The position numbers and the translations under genes are program-made. Shown here piece by piece: positions 37,106 to 47,299 of a stretch of DNA of 64,000 nt. Source of the DNA: Ectobius pallidus. Its lineage: Eukaryota; Arthropoda; Insecta; Blattodea; Ectobiidae. The notes under the pieces are model-generated. The model was not told the origin of the DNA, made no database searches, and saw only the letters and a program-made list of their open reading frames with translations. Where the stretch lies: contig CAXKWD010000002.1 of the NCBI GenBank assembly GCA_964059195.1, positions 167,964,559-168,028,558 of the forward strand. The letters are read 5' to 3'. Within the stretch, counting starts at the first letter, position 1; each line of letters begins with the position of its first letter.

Positions 37106-37448
37106 TTTTTTTGCACAAAACATATCATTTCTTATGTATTTTGATGTGCTGAGTTCAAATATGGCCTTTGTTTTTGTCTAGCACCCTCAGTTTTTTAGTA
37201 AATCGTATACTTACACTTCTAGTCGTTTATAAATAAATCGTAAAGTCACCGTAATATCAAAGACTAACTGGTAATATTTTTTTACACAAAACATATCATT
37301 TCTGATGTATTTTGATGTGCTGAGTTCAAATATGGCCTTTGTTTTGTCTAGCACCCTCAGTTTTTTAGTAAATCGTGTACTTACACGTCTAGTCGTTTAT
37401 ATATATAACGTAAAGTCACCGTAATATCAAAGACTAACTGATAATATT
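37106..37448. repeat. 170-bp tandem duplication within the CACTA-like element
   Basis: Two units of about 170 bp (37106-37278 and 37276-37448) are roughly 95% identical. Both contain CAAATATGGCCTTTG and GTAAAGTCACCGTAATATCA. Subterminal duplications are common in CACTA-type elements, where they can bind transposase. That role here is inference. Confidence 0.9.
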
Positions 37449-37559
37449 CGTATGTAGAAGAATCCTTCATAATAAAATTATATTTAATTTTGTAAAAGTA
37501 ACCAATTAACATACCTGAAAACATTGCCAGCCCGTTTTCAAGTCCTGCTGTCACTGCTG

Positions 37560-38402
37560 TCAGTTGAATTTCTGCCGTTTGCTGCTTCTTCTGTACTTTC
37601 CTGTGGTTTCTCTTTTGAGGCTCCAGCAGTAATCTGCAAGCATATTGGGTTTCCATCTTCCTTGATACCTTTTCTCCATTTTGGAAATATCTTGGTGGAA
37701 TCTTTCTCCATGTTCATCACTAACTTGTCCTAGATTTGCAGGGAAAAAGTCCAAATGGGAATGCAGGAAGTGAATTTTGAGAGACATGTTGCAACCTAGA
37801 TTTCTATAGGCTCCTAGTAATTTCTAAATTAATTGTTCGTAATTTTGTGCTCTAGTATTACCTAAGAACTGTTCGCAAATGGTCTTGAATGATATCCATG
37901 CTTCAAGTTCCACATGATTCAGTTTACTTTCAAACAGCTGATCTTTCATTAGTTCTCGAATCTGAGGCCCAACAAAAATGCCTTCCTTCAACTTAGAAGC
38001 ACTGATTCTTGGTAATTTTTCTTCTAGGTATTTGAAACCTGCTCCAGATTTGTCTAATGCCTTGACAAAATTCTTCATTAGGCCTAATTTTATATGAAGT
38101 GGAGGCAATAAAATTTTTGATCTATCAACCAATGGTTCAGCTGAGATATTCTTTTCTCCAGGGACAAAATTCTTCCGGGGAAGCCATATTTTAGTGTCGT
38201 AATGTTTGGATTTATCACGGCTATCCCATTCGCACAAAAAGCAGCAATATTTCGTACATCCGCTTTGCAATCCTAACAGTATTCCAATCATTTTGAAATC
38301 GCCACAGATGGACCAGTTGTACTTGTCATACTGCACTTTTTGTAATATTAGCTGCATATTTTTGTAACTTTCTTTCATTTGAACTGCATGACCAATTATC
38401 AT
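37560..38402 (-). pseudogene. CMC-type transposase pseudogene
   Basis: One minus-strand frame of about 281 codons is interrupted by a single in-frame TAG at 37826-37824. Before the stop it reads YNWSICGDFKMIGILLGLQ, CTKYCCFLCEWDSRDKSKH, LLPPLHIKLGLMKNFVKALD and KEGIFVGPQIRELMKDQLF. After it: MSLKIHFLHSHLDFFPANLG, VSDEHGERFHQDISKMEKRY and DYCWSLKRE. These are the conserved blocks of a transposase family frequent in insects, recalled as CMC/Chapaev-related. The N-terminal part is missing or decayed. The strong conservation suggests a recent death. Exact superfamily is less certain than its transposon nature. Confidence 0.85.
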
Positions 38403-38821
38403 AACACCACGGTCCTTACTAACTAAAGCAGTAAAATAATAATAAATAAATGTTATAATCGCTATTAGGTCTTGTTTACTATGTCAATCACTTTATCAGA
38501 AATTTAAGCATTTACAGCCAGTGCTAATTCAGAAAACAGGCTTTCTTTTTGAAACTGAGGGTACCAGAGAAAAACTGTTTGCATAATTGAATTCAGCACT
38601 AAAATCCACATAATAAATGCCCAATTTCATGGAAAAAATTTTTTGGCTGTTGTCCAGTGTAATGCTTTAATTTTCAGCTCTTTTAATCTAAATGGAGGTG
38701 TTTCCGGATATTGATGTGGCATGATCTAGAACCACAAGCTCCAATTATTGATAACCATTTACTTCTCAAGTAAATTGTAAGTTGAAGTATTAAATTGACT
38801 TGAATTTCTATTGTTTCACAG

Positions 38822-38875
38822 GTTGTTGAGCGCCAGCAGCAACAACAGCAGCAGCAGCAGCAACAACAACAGGTT

Positions 38876-38916
<41 letters not shown>

Positions 38917-39174
38917 ACAGCAGGCTCAACAACAGCAGGCACAACAACAGCAGCAGCAACAACAGGTTCAGCAACAGCAGCAGCAACAGCAGTCTCAGCA
39001 ACAACAGGTACAACAGCAACAGCAGCAACAACAGCAGCAGCAGCAACAACCACAACATCAACCTCAGGTGGAATATTTACGAAGCGAAGGACCTCCATCT
39101 TCGAGGCATCGTATCTCGTTGCTCCCCCCTCCCCCACAAGAGTACCTGCCACTTGCCAGAACGAGGATACAGCA
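38822..39174 (+). CDS. NCoR/SMRTER-type corepressor, polyglutamine exon
   Basis: 353 nt with acceptor TTGTTTCACAG and donor GTAAGT at 39175. It opens VVER and runs into a glutamine tract (38834-39037) of about 66 Gln encoded by mixed CAG and CAA. The tract is broken by single Val, Ala and Ser residues, then ends PQHQPQVEYLRSE. The C-terminal part, RHRISLLPPPPQEYLPLART, is non-repetitive and resembles the basic RRRPSLL block that follows the Q-run in vertebrate NCoR. It starts in phase 0 and leaves two bases (CA) that combine with the first G of the 46700 exon. The mixed codons argue for selection on the protein rather than simple CAG slippage. The opposite-strand frames here are shadows of the repeat. 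Confidence 0.82.
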
Positions 39175-40723
39175 GTAAGTACATTTTAAAGAAAACAGAA
39201 ACAGTTATCCTATTCAGTAAGCTAAAAGAGGTATTACTGTGAATGTTACACTTGTATATAGGGTCTGGATTTTCATGTTACTAGGTCGGTTATAAACACC
39301 AATATCGGAGCAAAGAGGCAATTTATTTCAACTGGATTTTCTTTAAGACTATCTTTATTTCATTGGTTAACATACTATGTTCATACTGAGCAACATGAAC
39401 AAGACGGGACAAGGATATATCAAAGTACAAAATAAATAACTAACAGGGACGGCTCACAAAGGGGGACTGCATAGCTGCAGCCGCTCAGACATTGTCAAGT
39501 CTCAGATTGGCAAAATATTTACCAGAAATATCCCTGTTTGCTTCTCTGATTTTAACTCATTTTTAAAATCTCACTCTCATCTACAAGCATACATTCGAAA
39601 CAGAACACTTGCAAAGAGAAATAATTTCCTCCCCAGTTTCAGTCCTGTTAACAAGGCACATGCCCACTTCCTCCCGTGGAACTGTCATTCTCCAGAGAGA
39701 AAGTCCCCACTCACATTGCCACCTTTTCCAGGACATCGAATTCACGCAAAACAGAACTGCATTCTACATAGCAATATCATGGTTTTAACTTAATTCTATT
39801 AAGTATTTACAGTCATTCATTTCAGTAAGTTAACAATTCAGAGGAAATGTGAAATTAGGTGATGTGGAAGATCTACACCTGTGCTATATGTAAAGCAGTC
39901 TGCAATAAACTGTCAAAAACATACATCAGGTGCTTTAATTGTGTTGTGTATAACAAGTTTGAATGGTTGGCTGGCTACGATATTAAAAATGAGCTATTTT
40001 GTTTGTTTGGGATTTTAGCTGTACTCAGTAAGGCATAACCGATCTTAGGAAACTAATTGAAAATATTAATAAACACAAAATTTTTTGAAATATCTAAATA
40101 ATACCTTGAATTTGGCCTTGCGGGAAAGAGTAAACATTGAGGAGAGTTTAAGTTCAGCTCATAAGCAGCTGTTGAGCATCGTAATAACATGAGAGGCATT
40201 GCCTAGAATTATTGGCTGTATTAAGTATTAACAAGTGAGCAAACGAATATGCATTAGAAGGCATAATGAAAAGGCAGATTCTGATAATCAAGGCATGTTA
40301 TAAAAGTGAGTTGTATTTAATATTACTGTACTTGGTTTTTTGTATGAAGAGGAAATCGAAAAATACAATAGCCAGAGCTAGTTGCCAACTTATACAAATG
40401 AAAAATATATGTTTTGACAAATCTCTTCTTTACAATAAATATTTTTAAAAATTGTCAAATTACAAGAGCCTGTAAGAATAATTTAGTTTTGCAACTGTTT
40501 CCATTTTACGATTTGTTTTATTGTTTGCAATATAAAAACCTTAAAAATTCCGTTTAAACAAAATATTTCTAATTATATTATAAAAATTATAATAAATATG
40601 GGACAGATAATAATATTTGAATAACATAACAGAGTAGTGATAATTTTTTGTAATATTAATCAAGTAAGAATGTTGTATTTATCAAATACTGTCCATACTT
40701 TTTTGAGAAGTAATTTTGGATCA
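39175..40723. other. Second corepressor intron, no recognised feature
   Basis: AT-rich with short frames only, for example 40266-40448. Confidence 0.5.
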
Positions 40724-41109
40724 TACAATAGAACTTCAATTCATTTGAACTTTAACCATCTGGATCGCTTTGAGACCGTGTTCAGGTGGTTTTTGCAGCA
40801 GCGAGCATTGGGAAACCCTCTTTTAGGGCAGATTATTTGCAAAAAAAGCATAACATTTAGCCGATAGAGTCGACAGTTTGCAGCAAAACAACTGACTCTG
40901 ACCGATATATTCCATATGCGACCATTTATGTAGGTACAGTACTATACAATGTAGTTTATAATTTAAAAAATTTTTTGAAATGAAATTTTTTCATGCTTGA
41001 TCCAATTATCCGGATGTTTAATTTCCTGGATTGGGTCTGGTGCCAATTAGTCCGGATAATTGATTTTCCAGATTGGGTCCGGTCCCAATTAATCTGAAGT
41101 TCTACTCTA
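40724..41109 (+). mobile_element. Internally deleted Tigger/pogo-like element (382 bp)
   Basis: The element 40726-41107 begins CAATAGAACTTCAATTCATT and ends ATTAATCTGAAGTTCTACTC; its ends are imperfect complements (AGAACTTCA) and each is flanked by TA. The interior holds a frame reading HLDRFETVFRWFLQQRALGN followed by PLLGQIICKKS, close to the WFxQxRxxGxPxxGPxxxEKA signature of the CENP-B/Tc5-type DNA-binding domain of pogo transposases. The catalytic domain is absent. Confidence 0.65.
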
Positions 41110-41541
41110 GTTTGAAAGAGAACAAATGGGTGAGTTTCTTGCTGGGAGAACTATTTGATTCTAGCACCTGTACATAAGTGAATCTTATCCATGTGAGAAG
41201 GTATTGAAAACTTGATCTTCTTTTGTAAATAATGAGAATGTTACCGGTATTTCTTGTTAAGTTTTATTCAATGTAAAAATTATTATGATAATGAGTAAAT
41301 TCTGAGGAACTGAAAGTGTTGAGCGAGGAGATTTGAAAGAACTCCTAGACTATTAACTATTACCATCCGTTTAATCTGCTATATATTTTATAACCATAGT
41401 TTTCATAAAGCACATGTGTACACCTCTTTTTTACATAGAGGATTGCCACAGCATGTTTTTTGGCATACTGATTTATGTTTAAATAGTTGGTTCCATTATG
41501 TTCAATGCACCGCAGACGACATACTTGGACCTCGTGTGGCT
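41110..41541. other. Intron, no recognised feature
   Basis: Short frame at 41416-41643 runs into the hAT end and is not a protein-family match. Confidence 0.45.
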
Positions 41542-42496
41542 CTGTTGCCTAGTGATGGGAACCATTCGAATGAATTCATTCGAAATATTCGATTGTTAAA
41601 ATCATTCGAAATGTTCGAGATGTTAAAAAAATCATTCGAATGATTTTGCTCTGCTCCAGACTAGGGTTAGAGCGCTTCGCTTACTGAACTGAAGTGTGAA
41701 AGCGAATGAATTCATTCGAATGCTTCTCCAACCTCTCGGAATCTGGTTTCTCGGCTCGTTCTCTCGTTCATTCGATTGTTTTCGTGTTCCATCGTGTCCC
41801 AGTTAGCAAAGCGTTCGGTATTGAGTAGCACTGCATGTTGTAGGCCTACATGTACAGTACTTCTCCCTATAAATTCTTCAACAAGCAAAATCGAAAGCCA
41901 ACTTTTAGCCGCTATCCGTATGTAGGGTTACACTTAGAACAGCAATGTGTGAAATCTTCTCTATAATATTGTTGAACGTAATGTCTTCAGTCTTTTCAAA
42001 GCGGAAAAAAAGTATTTCGGGAAATGCTGGGAAAACTGGCATTAACAGAGTAAATTTGTCGAAGGCTATAAATTCGAAGGATTCAGAAACAATTGCAAAC
42101 GATCGCGATCGTACCGTAAGTTAATCGAAACAAGGGAGATCATGTTACTTGTGTCAACGCTCGTATAAACCTATAGGCTAGCCTAATTTTGGTTTTGCAC
42201 CGACTAAACATGATTTTTTAGTAATAATAGGCCTAATAATTATTATAATAAATATTTAAGATAATTCACAGCAAATTATTGGGTGGGCTTGAGCCCCACG
42301 GGCCCATATAAGTTGGCGCCACTGGGCATGACGCAGAGCTAGTTTCAACCCCAGGCTACAAAATATATTTTGACAATAAAATAGCCGTTCTCTCGAATAT
42401 TAAAAAGTTCAATTTTTCACAGATTGTTCCTATTTTACATCCATCATTAGCTTCTACATGAAACATATGCATTTTCAAATGGATTATTTGATTAAT

Positions 42497-42813
42497 TCTA
42501 CTTCAATCAGTCAATCTTAGATTTTTTTAATATGTCATTTTATCTTAAAATGTTTGTTATATATCAATTCTACACGTAATTACAAGAAAAATGACACCAA
42601 ACAATGTATAATTTACTTTAATAGGAACACAGGACTTGAAAGCAGTCTTCTCGTAACTTTTATTTGTGTATTTATTATAAATGTTCCTATTAAAGTAAAT
42701 TATACATTGTTTGGTGTCATTTTTCTTGTAATTATGTGTAGAATTGATATATAACAAACATTTTAAGATAAAATGACACATTAAAATATCTAAGATTGAC
42801 TGATTGAAATAGA
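42497..42813. repeat. Long hairpin: 131-bp inverted arms
   Basis: Arms 42497-42628 and 42683-42813 are reverse complements with only a few mismatches (one TTTTTTT/ATTTT difference near the outer third). The spacer is 54 bp. The arms explain the mirror-image short frames on the two strands here. It looks like a foldback or a palindromic MITE inside the larger hAT element. Confidence 0.92.
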
Positions 42814-43548
42814 CTAGGTGACTCATGGGGCGGAAGTTACGGCCGGTACTAATCCCCTGCCCTTGTAAATGTGCGGGTGAAGGAACCTACCTGGCCTCAA
42901 CCGCCATCCCTGCTTGCTAAACTTTATTCTACTGTTTATTAACCGAAATGTTCGTAATATTTCATGTCTTGTTTTGATTCGTTGTCTTTGAACAGTTATG
43001 TCTGCATTTATGCAAAAATACTGCAATATGACGTAACACTACCTTCAGTATGCTATTATAACACAGTAATAAAATAAATAGTACTAAATTTGTTTCACAT
43101 ATGGTCTCACATACGTGTTATTGAATTTCTTAGTTAAACGAACGATGTCTACCCTATTAAATAATAATTTGAAACCTTCAGATTTAAATAGATTTGGAGA
43201 TCTTATCGAATTATAGATATAATTACTTTACAGCATCGCATATAACTGACAATATAGTTATTCGGATTTCCGAACGTAATAAAATAAACTGAAGAATACA
43301 CTGTACATAATGAATTTAATAACTTATTTACCTTAATTACTATTTATTAAACTTGAAAATTTGAATGGACCTAATACTAACATTAGATACATTTCATTTC
43401 GTTGTATTCAAATTTGGTCGTGAAAATATATTTATCTATTTTAGGCCTACTATTGTCTTTTTGTGTATTATATTTATCCTTCCATGCTTTAACTTCATAT
43501 TACATATTACATCGCTTAATTAGGAGCTTAGGGTATACCAATAAGCCG

Positions 43549-43549
43549 T

Positions 43550-43591
<42 letters not shown>

Positions 43592-43592
43592 T
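43549..43592. repeat. (AAT)n microsatellite
   Basis: About 14 tandem AAT units. Confidence 0.97.
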
Positions 43593-44487
43593 AATCTGTT
43601 TCTGTTGTCGTTATGTTCTCTATTCATTGGGATTGATAGGCCTATACAGTTATAATGATTATGATAATATTATTAGGTGAATAGTAATGATAAGTCGTGA
43701 TAAGTAAATATTCAATCCTTTGTGAATGGGATATTAAAATTAACCTACGGCAAATGATTTTTTATAGTCAAAGATAATGATGCAAACTTATTTTTGTTAT
43801 TAGGAAAGTCATATGAGCTTTTATTGCAAGACAAAAGGATTGACTGGTATTTTATTTAAAATTGTAAGTACAAAGAGAAAACTAATATGAACAGATTTTT
43901 TGTTATTTATGATTGATTTAAAGCTTTAAGAACGTGTCTTGAAATTACATAATTTTTACTTTTTCGTAAATTGAAAAGTTATATTATTTTGTACTTGATT
44001 GTATTATGCTTGTTATTATTAAACACCACAGATATGCAAAAGCAAATAATAACTACGAAGTTGCCTGGTTATTGCTGCATTAAGCAATTTATATTTGTAG
44101 GACTTCAAGAAATTTCATGTTAGGCCTAATTTACTGTATTTACTACAGCACTTGTTCGAGACTACATGACTAAAATAATAAACATTTCTGGAGGCCGTGT
44201 TTGTTGTAAGCTGGCCGCATTGTTCTCTGCCGGAAATGTGCGCACTAAATTTAAATCTACCCGCTTTCGAATGCCAATGAAGTGAAGTGAGTGAGAACGG
44301 AAGATTTCATTCGAAAAATATTGAAGCTAGCGAATGAACATCTCGTAGGTTGCATGTAACTATCCCTCTATGAATGAAACACTTCGAATGAATTCATTCG
44401 AAATATTCATTCGAAATGTTTAGTTCTGCATTCGAATGATCATTCGATTGTTAAAATCATTCGATTTTTCCCATCACTACTGTTGCC

Positions 44488-44945
44488 ACCTATCGGGAGT
44501 TTCTGACAATAAGGTTGCTATTAAATATCACACTGAAATATCACAGATTTGTGGATGGGACTTCACAGTACACAGATAAACCGTATACTGAGCCTCATAG
44601 AGTCATAGCATGACATTAACAATACACTGAGCTCTTTTAGCCGCTGAGTAACCACCCCATGTATCCGCTATTTCAGCATGAGAAGTGGAATATGCTGACT
44701 CTCGTCGCAGAAGGTGCTATTTGATAAGTGTCATGGATTATAAATGGCTATCTGAAGTTGTTTTGTTTATAGTAGTTGTATTTCTCTGCTTTTGTTTAAT
44801 CAATGATAATTGCAATTATTATAGGCCTATGCAGAAAAGAAGTTATTTTTGTAATAGATCTCCGAGTTAAGCTCCAGATTGATTCATTAAGCAGGACTTA
44901 TGAAAGAACAAATGTTTGATTCTTAACATTAATTCATACTCGTAT
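44488..44945. other. Intron, no recognised feature
   Basis: The sequence following the hAT element continues the interrupted sequence before 41542. No gene recognised. Confidence 0.45.
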
Positions 44946-45567
44946 TCTTCTTCTTCTTCTTCTTCTTCTTCTTCTTCTTCTTCTTCTTCTTCTTCTTCTT
45001 CTTCTTCTTCTTCTTCTTCTTCTGCTTTTACAGCCTCATTGGACCACTTCAGTCAATCATTTCTCGGTCTTCCTTTTTGATTTGCCCAGTAGTTTTTCAT
45101 GCGTTTCGATCTTCTCTGTTGCTCTTCATCTGTAAATACCCTCTTTATTGTCTGGTGTCTGTCTATTTTTGGCTTAAATCTTATTTTAATATTTTTAAGT
45201 TTCCTTGAATTTCCTGTTTTGTTTTTCAAGTCATCCAAAGTTATTTCTAATTCTGTCATATCCTCTCTAATTTCTGTAATCCGTCCTACTTGTTGCTTCA
45301 TATTCCAGAGTTTCTCTATAATTATTCTTGTCAGTCGAGTTTCTGGTGTCCTCATAATCTGACCAAAAAAGAGATCCTTTTCTTCCGTATAGTATCTGTG
45401 ATAGGTTCTAGTTCTCTGTACACCACTTCATTTGGTATTATCCGCCACTGTCCATCTTTTTGGTATTTTTTATTTATGCATGTTTTAGCTATTCTTCTGT
45501 CTACTTTCAGGATTTTGTCTATTGTACTCGTATACACTAATATAAAATTCTTAAAATATTTCAACAT
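44946..45567 (-). mobile_element. 5'-truncated LINE with (GAA)n tail
   Basis: On the minus strand, IPNEVVYRELEPITDTIRKK then RISF (frame 45567-45352) continues after a frameshift into MRTPETRLTRIIIEKLWNMK, EIREDMTELEITLDDLKNKT and KRVFTDEEQQRRSKRMKNYW, ending GRPRND. This is the C-terminal region of a LINE ORF2 protein family that I recognise from insect genomes. The 3' end runs into a long (TTC)n, that is (GAA)n on the element strand, at 44946-45022. It is a dead copy in the second corepressor intron, antisense to the gene. Confidence 0.82.
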
Positions 45568-45569
45568 TT

Positions 45570-46699
45570 CACAAATTGCACTGGCATTAATATTAATGAT
45601 TTAGTTGTAGGCCTACGATTTGCTAACATGTTTGTTTCAGGTTTAAAGCAGCCGTATAGAGTATGAATGAATTAAATTCAATCTGAAATCAATCTGTCCT
45701 GACAGATTCAAATTACATCAGGTTTTCTTTCTTGCACAGGAGTGTTTGAACTGAAAAATGCTCACATTAAAATGTAACGTAAGTATCGATAGCCGTACAT
45801 TTCAATAGAATATTATATCAACAGCAGCTGCGTTTAATTATTCAAAGGCTAGATATGTTTTAAATCTTTTTTTATATTTATATTTATTTATTTTTTTTAT
45901 TTTATTTTTTATTTTTGATAAGCATATGTGAAGGAATAACTGGGATAACAACAGGACAAAATTACAACAAATGCCTGACATCTAAAGCAAGGCGTGATAT
46001 AATAAATTTACAAACATATAACTGCATTGTAATCAAGGCCCTAGTGAATAGCACCACACTTTATCATGAAGTACCATTCTGGCACTAAATAAACATTAAC
46101 TGACACAGAGCCTGAAAACATTTCTGTTTAGGAAACTCAGGTTTAAATGGTCATCAATGCTTTGGTAATAAATAACTAAAATTTGTTAAACCCCCAAGAT
46201 TTTATTTTATTTTTTTTTATTGGTACTTTATATATGAAACATATAATAAATCCATTACTTGATTATGTTTCCAAATTCAGTTTGCATAGCGTTGGCTAAT
46301 AATAATACCTCATCGGTTTTTGACCATTAATGGAAGTTTCCTGAGTACACCTTTTCGTCGAATTTGTTTACTATGCCATTTCATCATAATGAACTGTTTT
46401 GAAATGTAGTTTGTTTATACAGTCTTTTTATAGATTAGCCTATTTGGATTTTTGTAACTCTTATTTATTTGTATTTACTTGTTCCATGTTGGTTTTAAGA
46501 GCAAATTCTAGCCAATATAGTACAAAGATCAATACTTATCACCTACTGGTTTGAGATATGCATGTTTATATACAGCAGCTGATAACTGTGACTTTGACCT
46601 TATTCCTAATGAACTCTGAATGAGGAACTTAGGCTATGATAGCATTGTGAAGATTTGTTCTGCAAATGTATTTGAAATTCTTTATTATATGTCTTTTAG
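45570..46699. other. Intron, no recognised feature
   Basis: T- and AT-rich sequence with TTTAT-rich runs at about 45868-45915. It ends in the acceptor TATGTCTTTTAG before exon 46700. Confidence 0.5.
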
Positions 46700-46847
46700 G
46701 CCAGAGCAGTATCGAGATGGTATTGGTCCTGCGTTGGTACCAATTGGTAGCACTGCTGTTCAGCTGGATGCGCAGCCTCCTTTCAAAAAGATTCGTTTCG
46801 GAGAACCAAAACCTGATGTTCAGCAGCCACTCAGGATTGATACAAGG
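46700..46847 (+). CDS. NCoR/SMRTER-type corepressor, PPFKKIR exon
   Basis: 148 nt with acceptor GTCTTTTAG and donor GTGAGC at 46848. The first G completes the split Gln codon from the polyQ exon. The frame then reads PEQYRDGIGPALVPIGSTA, DAQPPFKKIRFGEPKPD and QQPLRIDTR, ending in phase 0. PPFKKIRFGE followed by PLRIDTR is, by recollection, a conserved block just upstream of the SMRT/NCoR homology helices in insect corepressors and corresponds to KRPRL in vertebrates. The next exon should start at a whole codon. None was found before 64000. Confidence 0.82.
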
Positions 46848-47202
46848 GTGAGCTCAAATATATTATCTATATATCTACTAGGGACAGTACTGAAAATGGT
46901 ATTACTTTGTCAGGTGTCATTTAATATCATACAATATGATTATCTTTGTTCTGAGCTCAGATGCCAGAATGGAAACTGCAATTGTTTCAAGATTGGATAT
47001 AATTCAATATTTCCACAATGTACTCATACATGGATATTGTTATGTTGCAGTGTTTAATTAACTTGCATATGGAGCATCCAAGAATTTTACAAACATGTAT
47101 TTACACATAACAGTAATAAGAAAAGATAATAAAATATTAATAAATAAAGACAAATACCATAATACTAATATAGGATCAACACAACAATAATATCCTTACC
47201 AA
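46848..47202. other. Intron downstream of the last recognised exon
   Basis: Open sequence after the donor ends quickly in stops. No further exon recognised. Confidence 0.5.
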
Positions 47203-47290
47203 GCGAGGGGGCTGAGATGATAACGTCTTGGACTAGCATTAGGGAGGTCCCAGCTTCAAATCCTGTGGCCAGCCAATTTAACATGGATTT
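47203..47290 (+). repeat. tRNA-like SINE head (decayed)
   Basis: GGGGGCTGAGATGATAACGT then CTTGGACTAGCATTAGGGAG precedes a B-box-like CAGCTTCAAATCC (47261-47273) and GGCCAGCC. The layout matches a tRNA-derived SINE promoter. The body and a target duplication were not delimited. Confidence 0.5.
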
Positions 47291-47299
47291 TTTCATGGC

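Larger units (their letters stand above)
37073..38662 (-). mobile_element. CACTA/CMC-like DNA transposon (1,584 bp)
   Basis: The element (37076-38659) begins CACTGGACAACA and ends with the exact complement TGTTGTCCAGTG. It is flanked by TAA trinucleotides (37073-37075 and 38660-38662). CACTR-type ends and a 3-bp duplication fit the CACTA (EnSpm/CMC) group. Near the left end there is a 170-bp direct duplication. The minus strand carries a recognisable transposase pseudogene (37560-38402). It lies in the first corepressor intron, antisense to the gene. Confidence 0.8.
41542..44487. mobile_element. hAT-like element (2,930 bp)
   Basis: The element (41550-44479) has 12-bp perfect inverted ends (TAGTGATGGGAA...TTCCCATCACTA), followed on both sides by many CATTCGAATG/ATTCATTCGA motifs. 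Its flanks are identical CTGTTGCC copies (41542-41549, 44480-44487). Inside are a long hairpin (42497-42813), an (AAT)n microsatellite (43549-43590) and, near 42280-42325, a segment whose complement begins CAGTGGCGCCAAC, looking like the end of a further inserted element. No transposase frame was recognised. It is in the second corepressor intron. Confidence 0.9.
30999..46847 (+). other. Gene span: NCoR/SMRTER-type nuclear receptor corepressor (partial)
   Basis: Gene-level entry joining the exons at 30999, 38822 and 46700. Phases agree at both junctions: phase 0 at the first, and two plus one bases at the second. All four splice sites are canonical. Joined coding is 718 nt, about 239 codons, with no stop. 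The arrangement polyQ, basic RxRxSLL block, then PPFKKIR resembles human NCOR1, where a Q-run precedes RRRPSLLSEF and then KRPRL, as recalled. The corepressor's SANT domains and receptor-interaction motifs are not in this window. The introns are 7,606 and 7,525 bp and hold most of the mobile elements listed between 31 and 46 kb. Confidence 0.7.

Noticed and set aside
38808..39152. Minus-strand Val/Ala-rich and Leu-rich frames opposite the polyQ exon
   Set aside because: These are shadow translations of the CAG/CAA repeat, which is coding on the plus strand with consistent splice phases.
42554..42826. Similar small proteins on both strands
   Set aside because: The resemblance arises from the inverted arms of the hairpin, not from duplicated genes.
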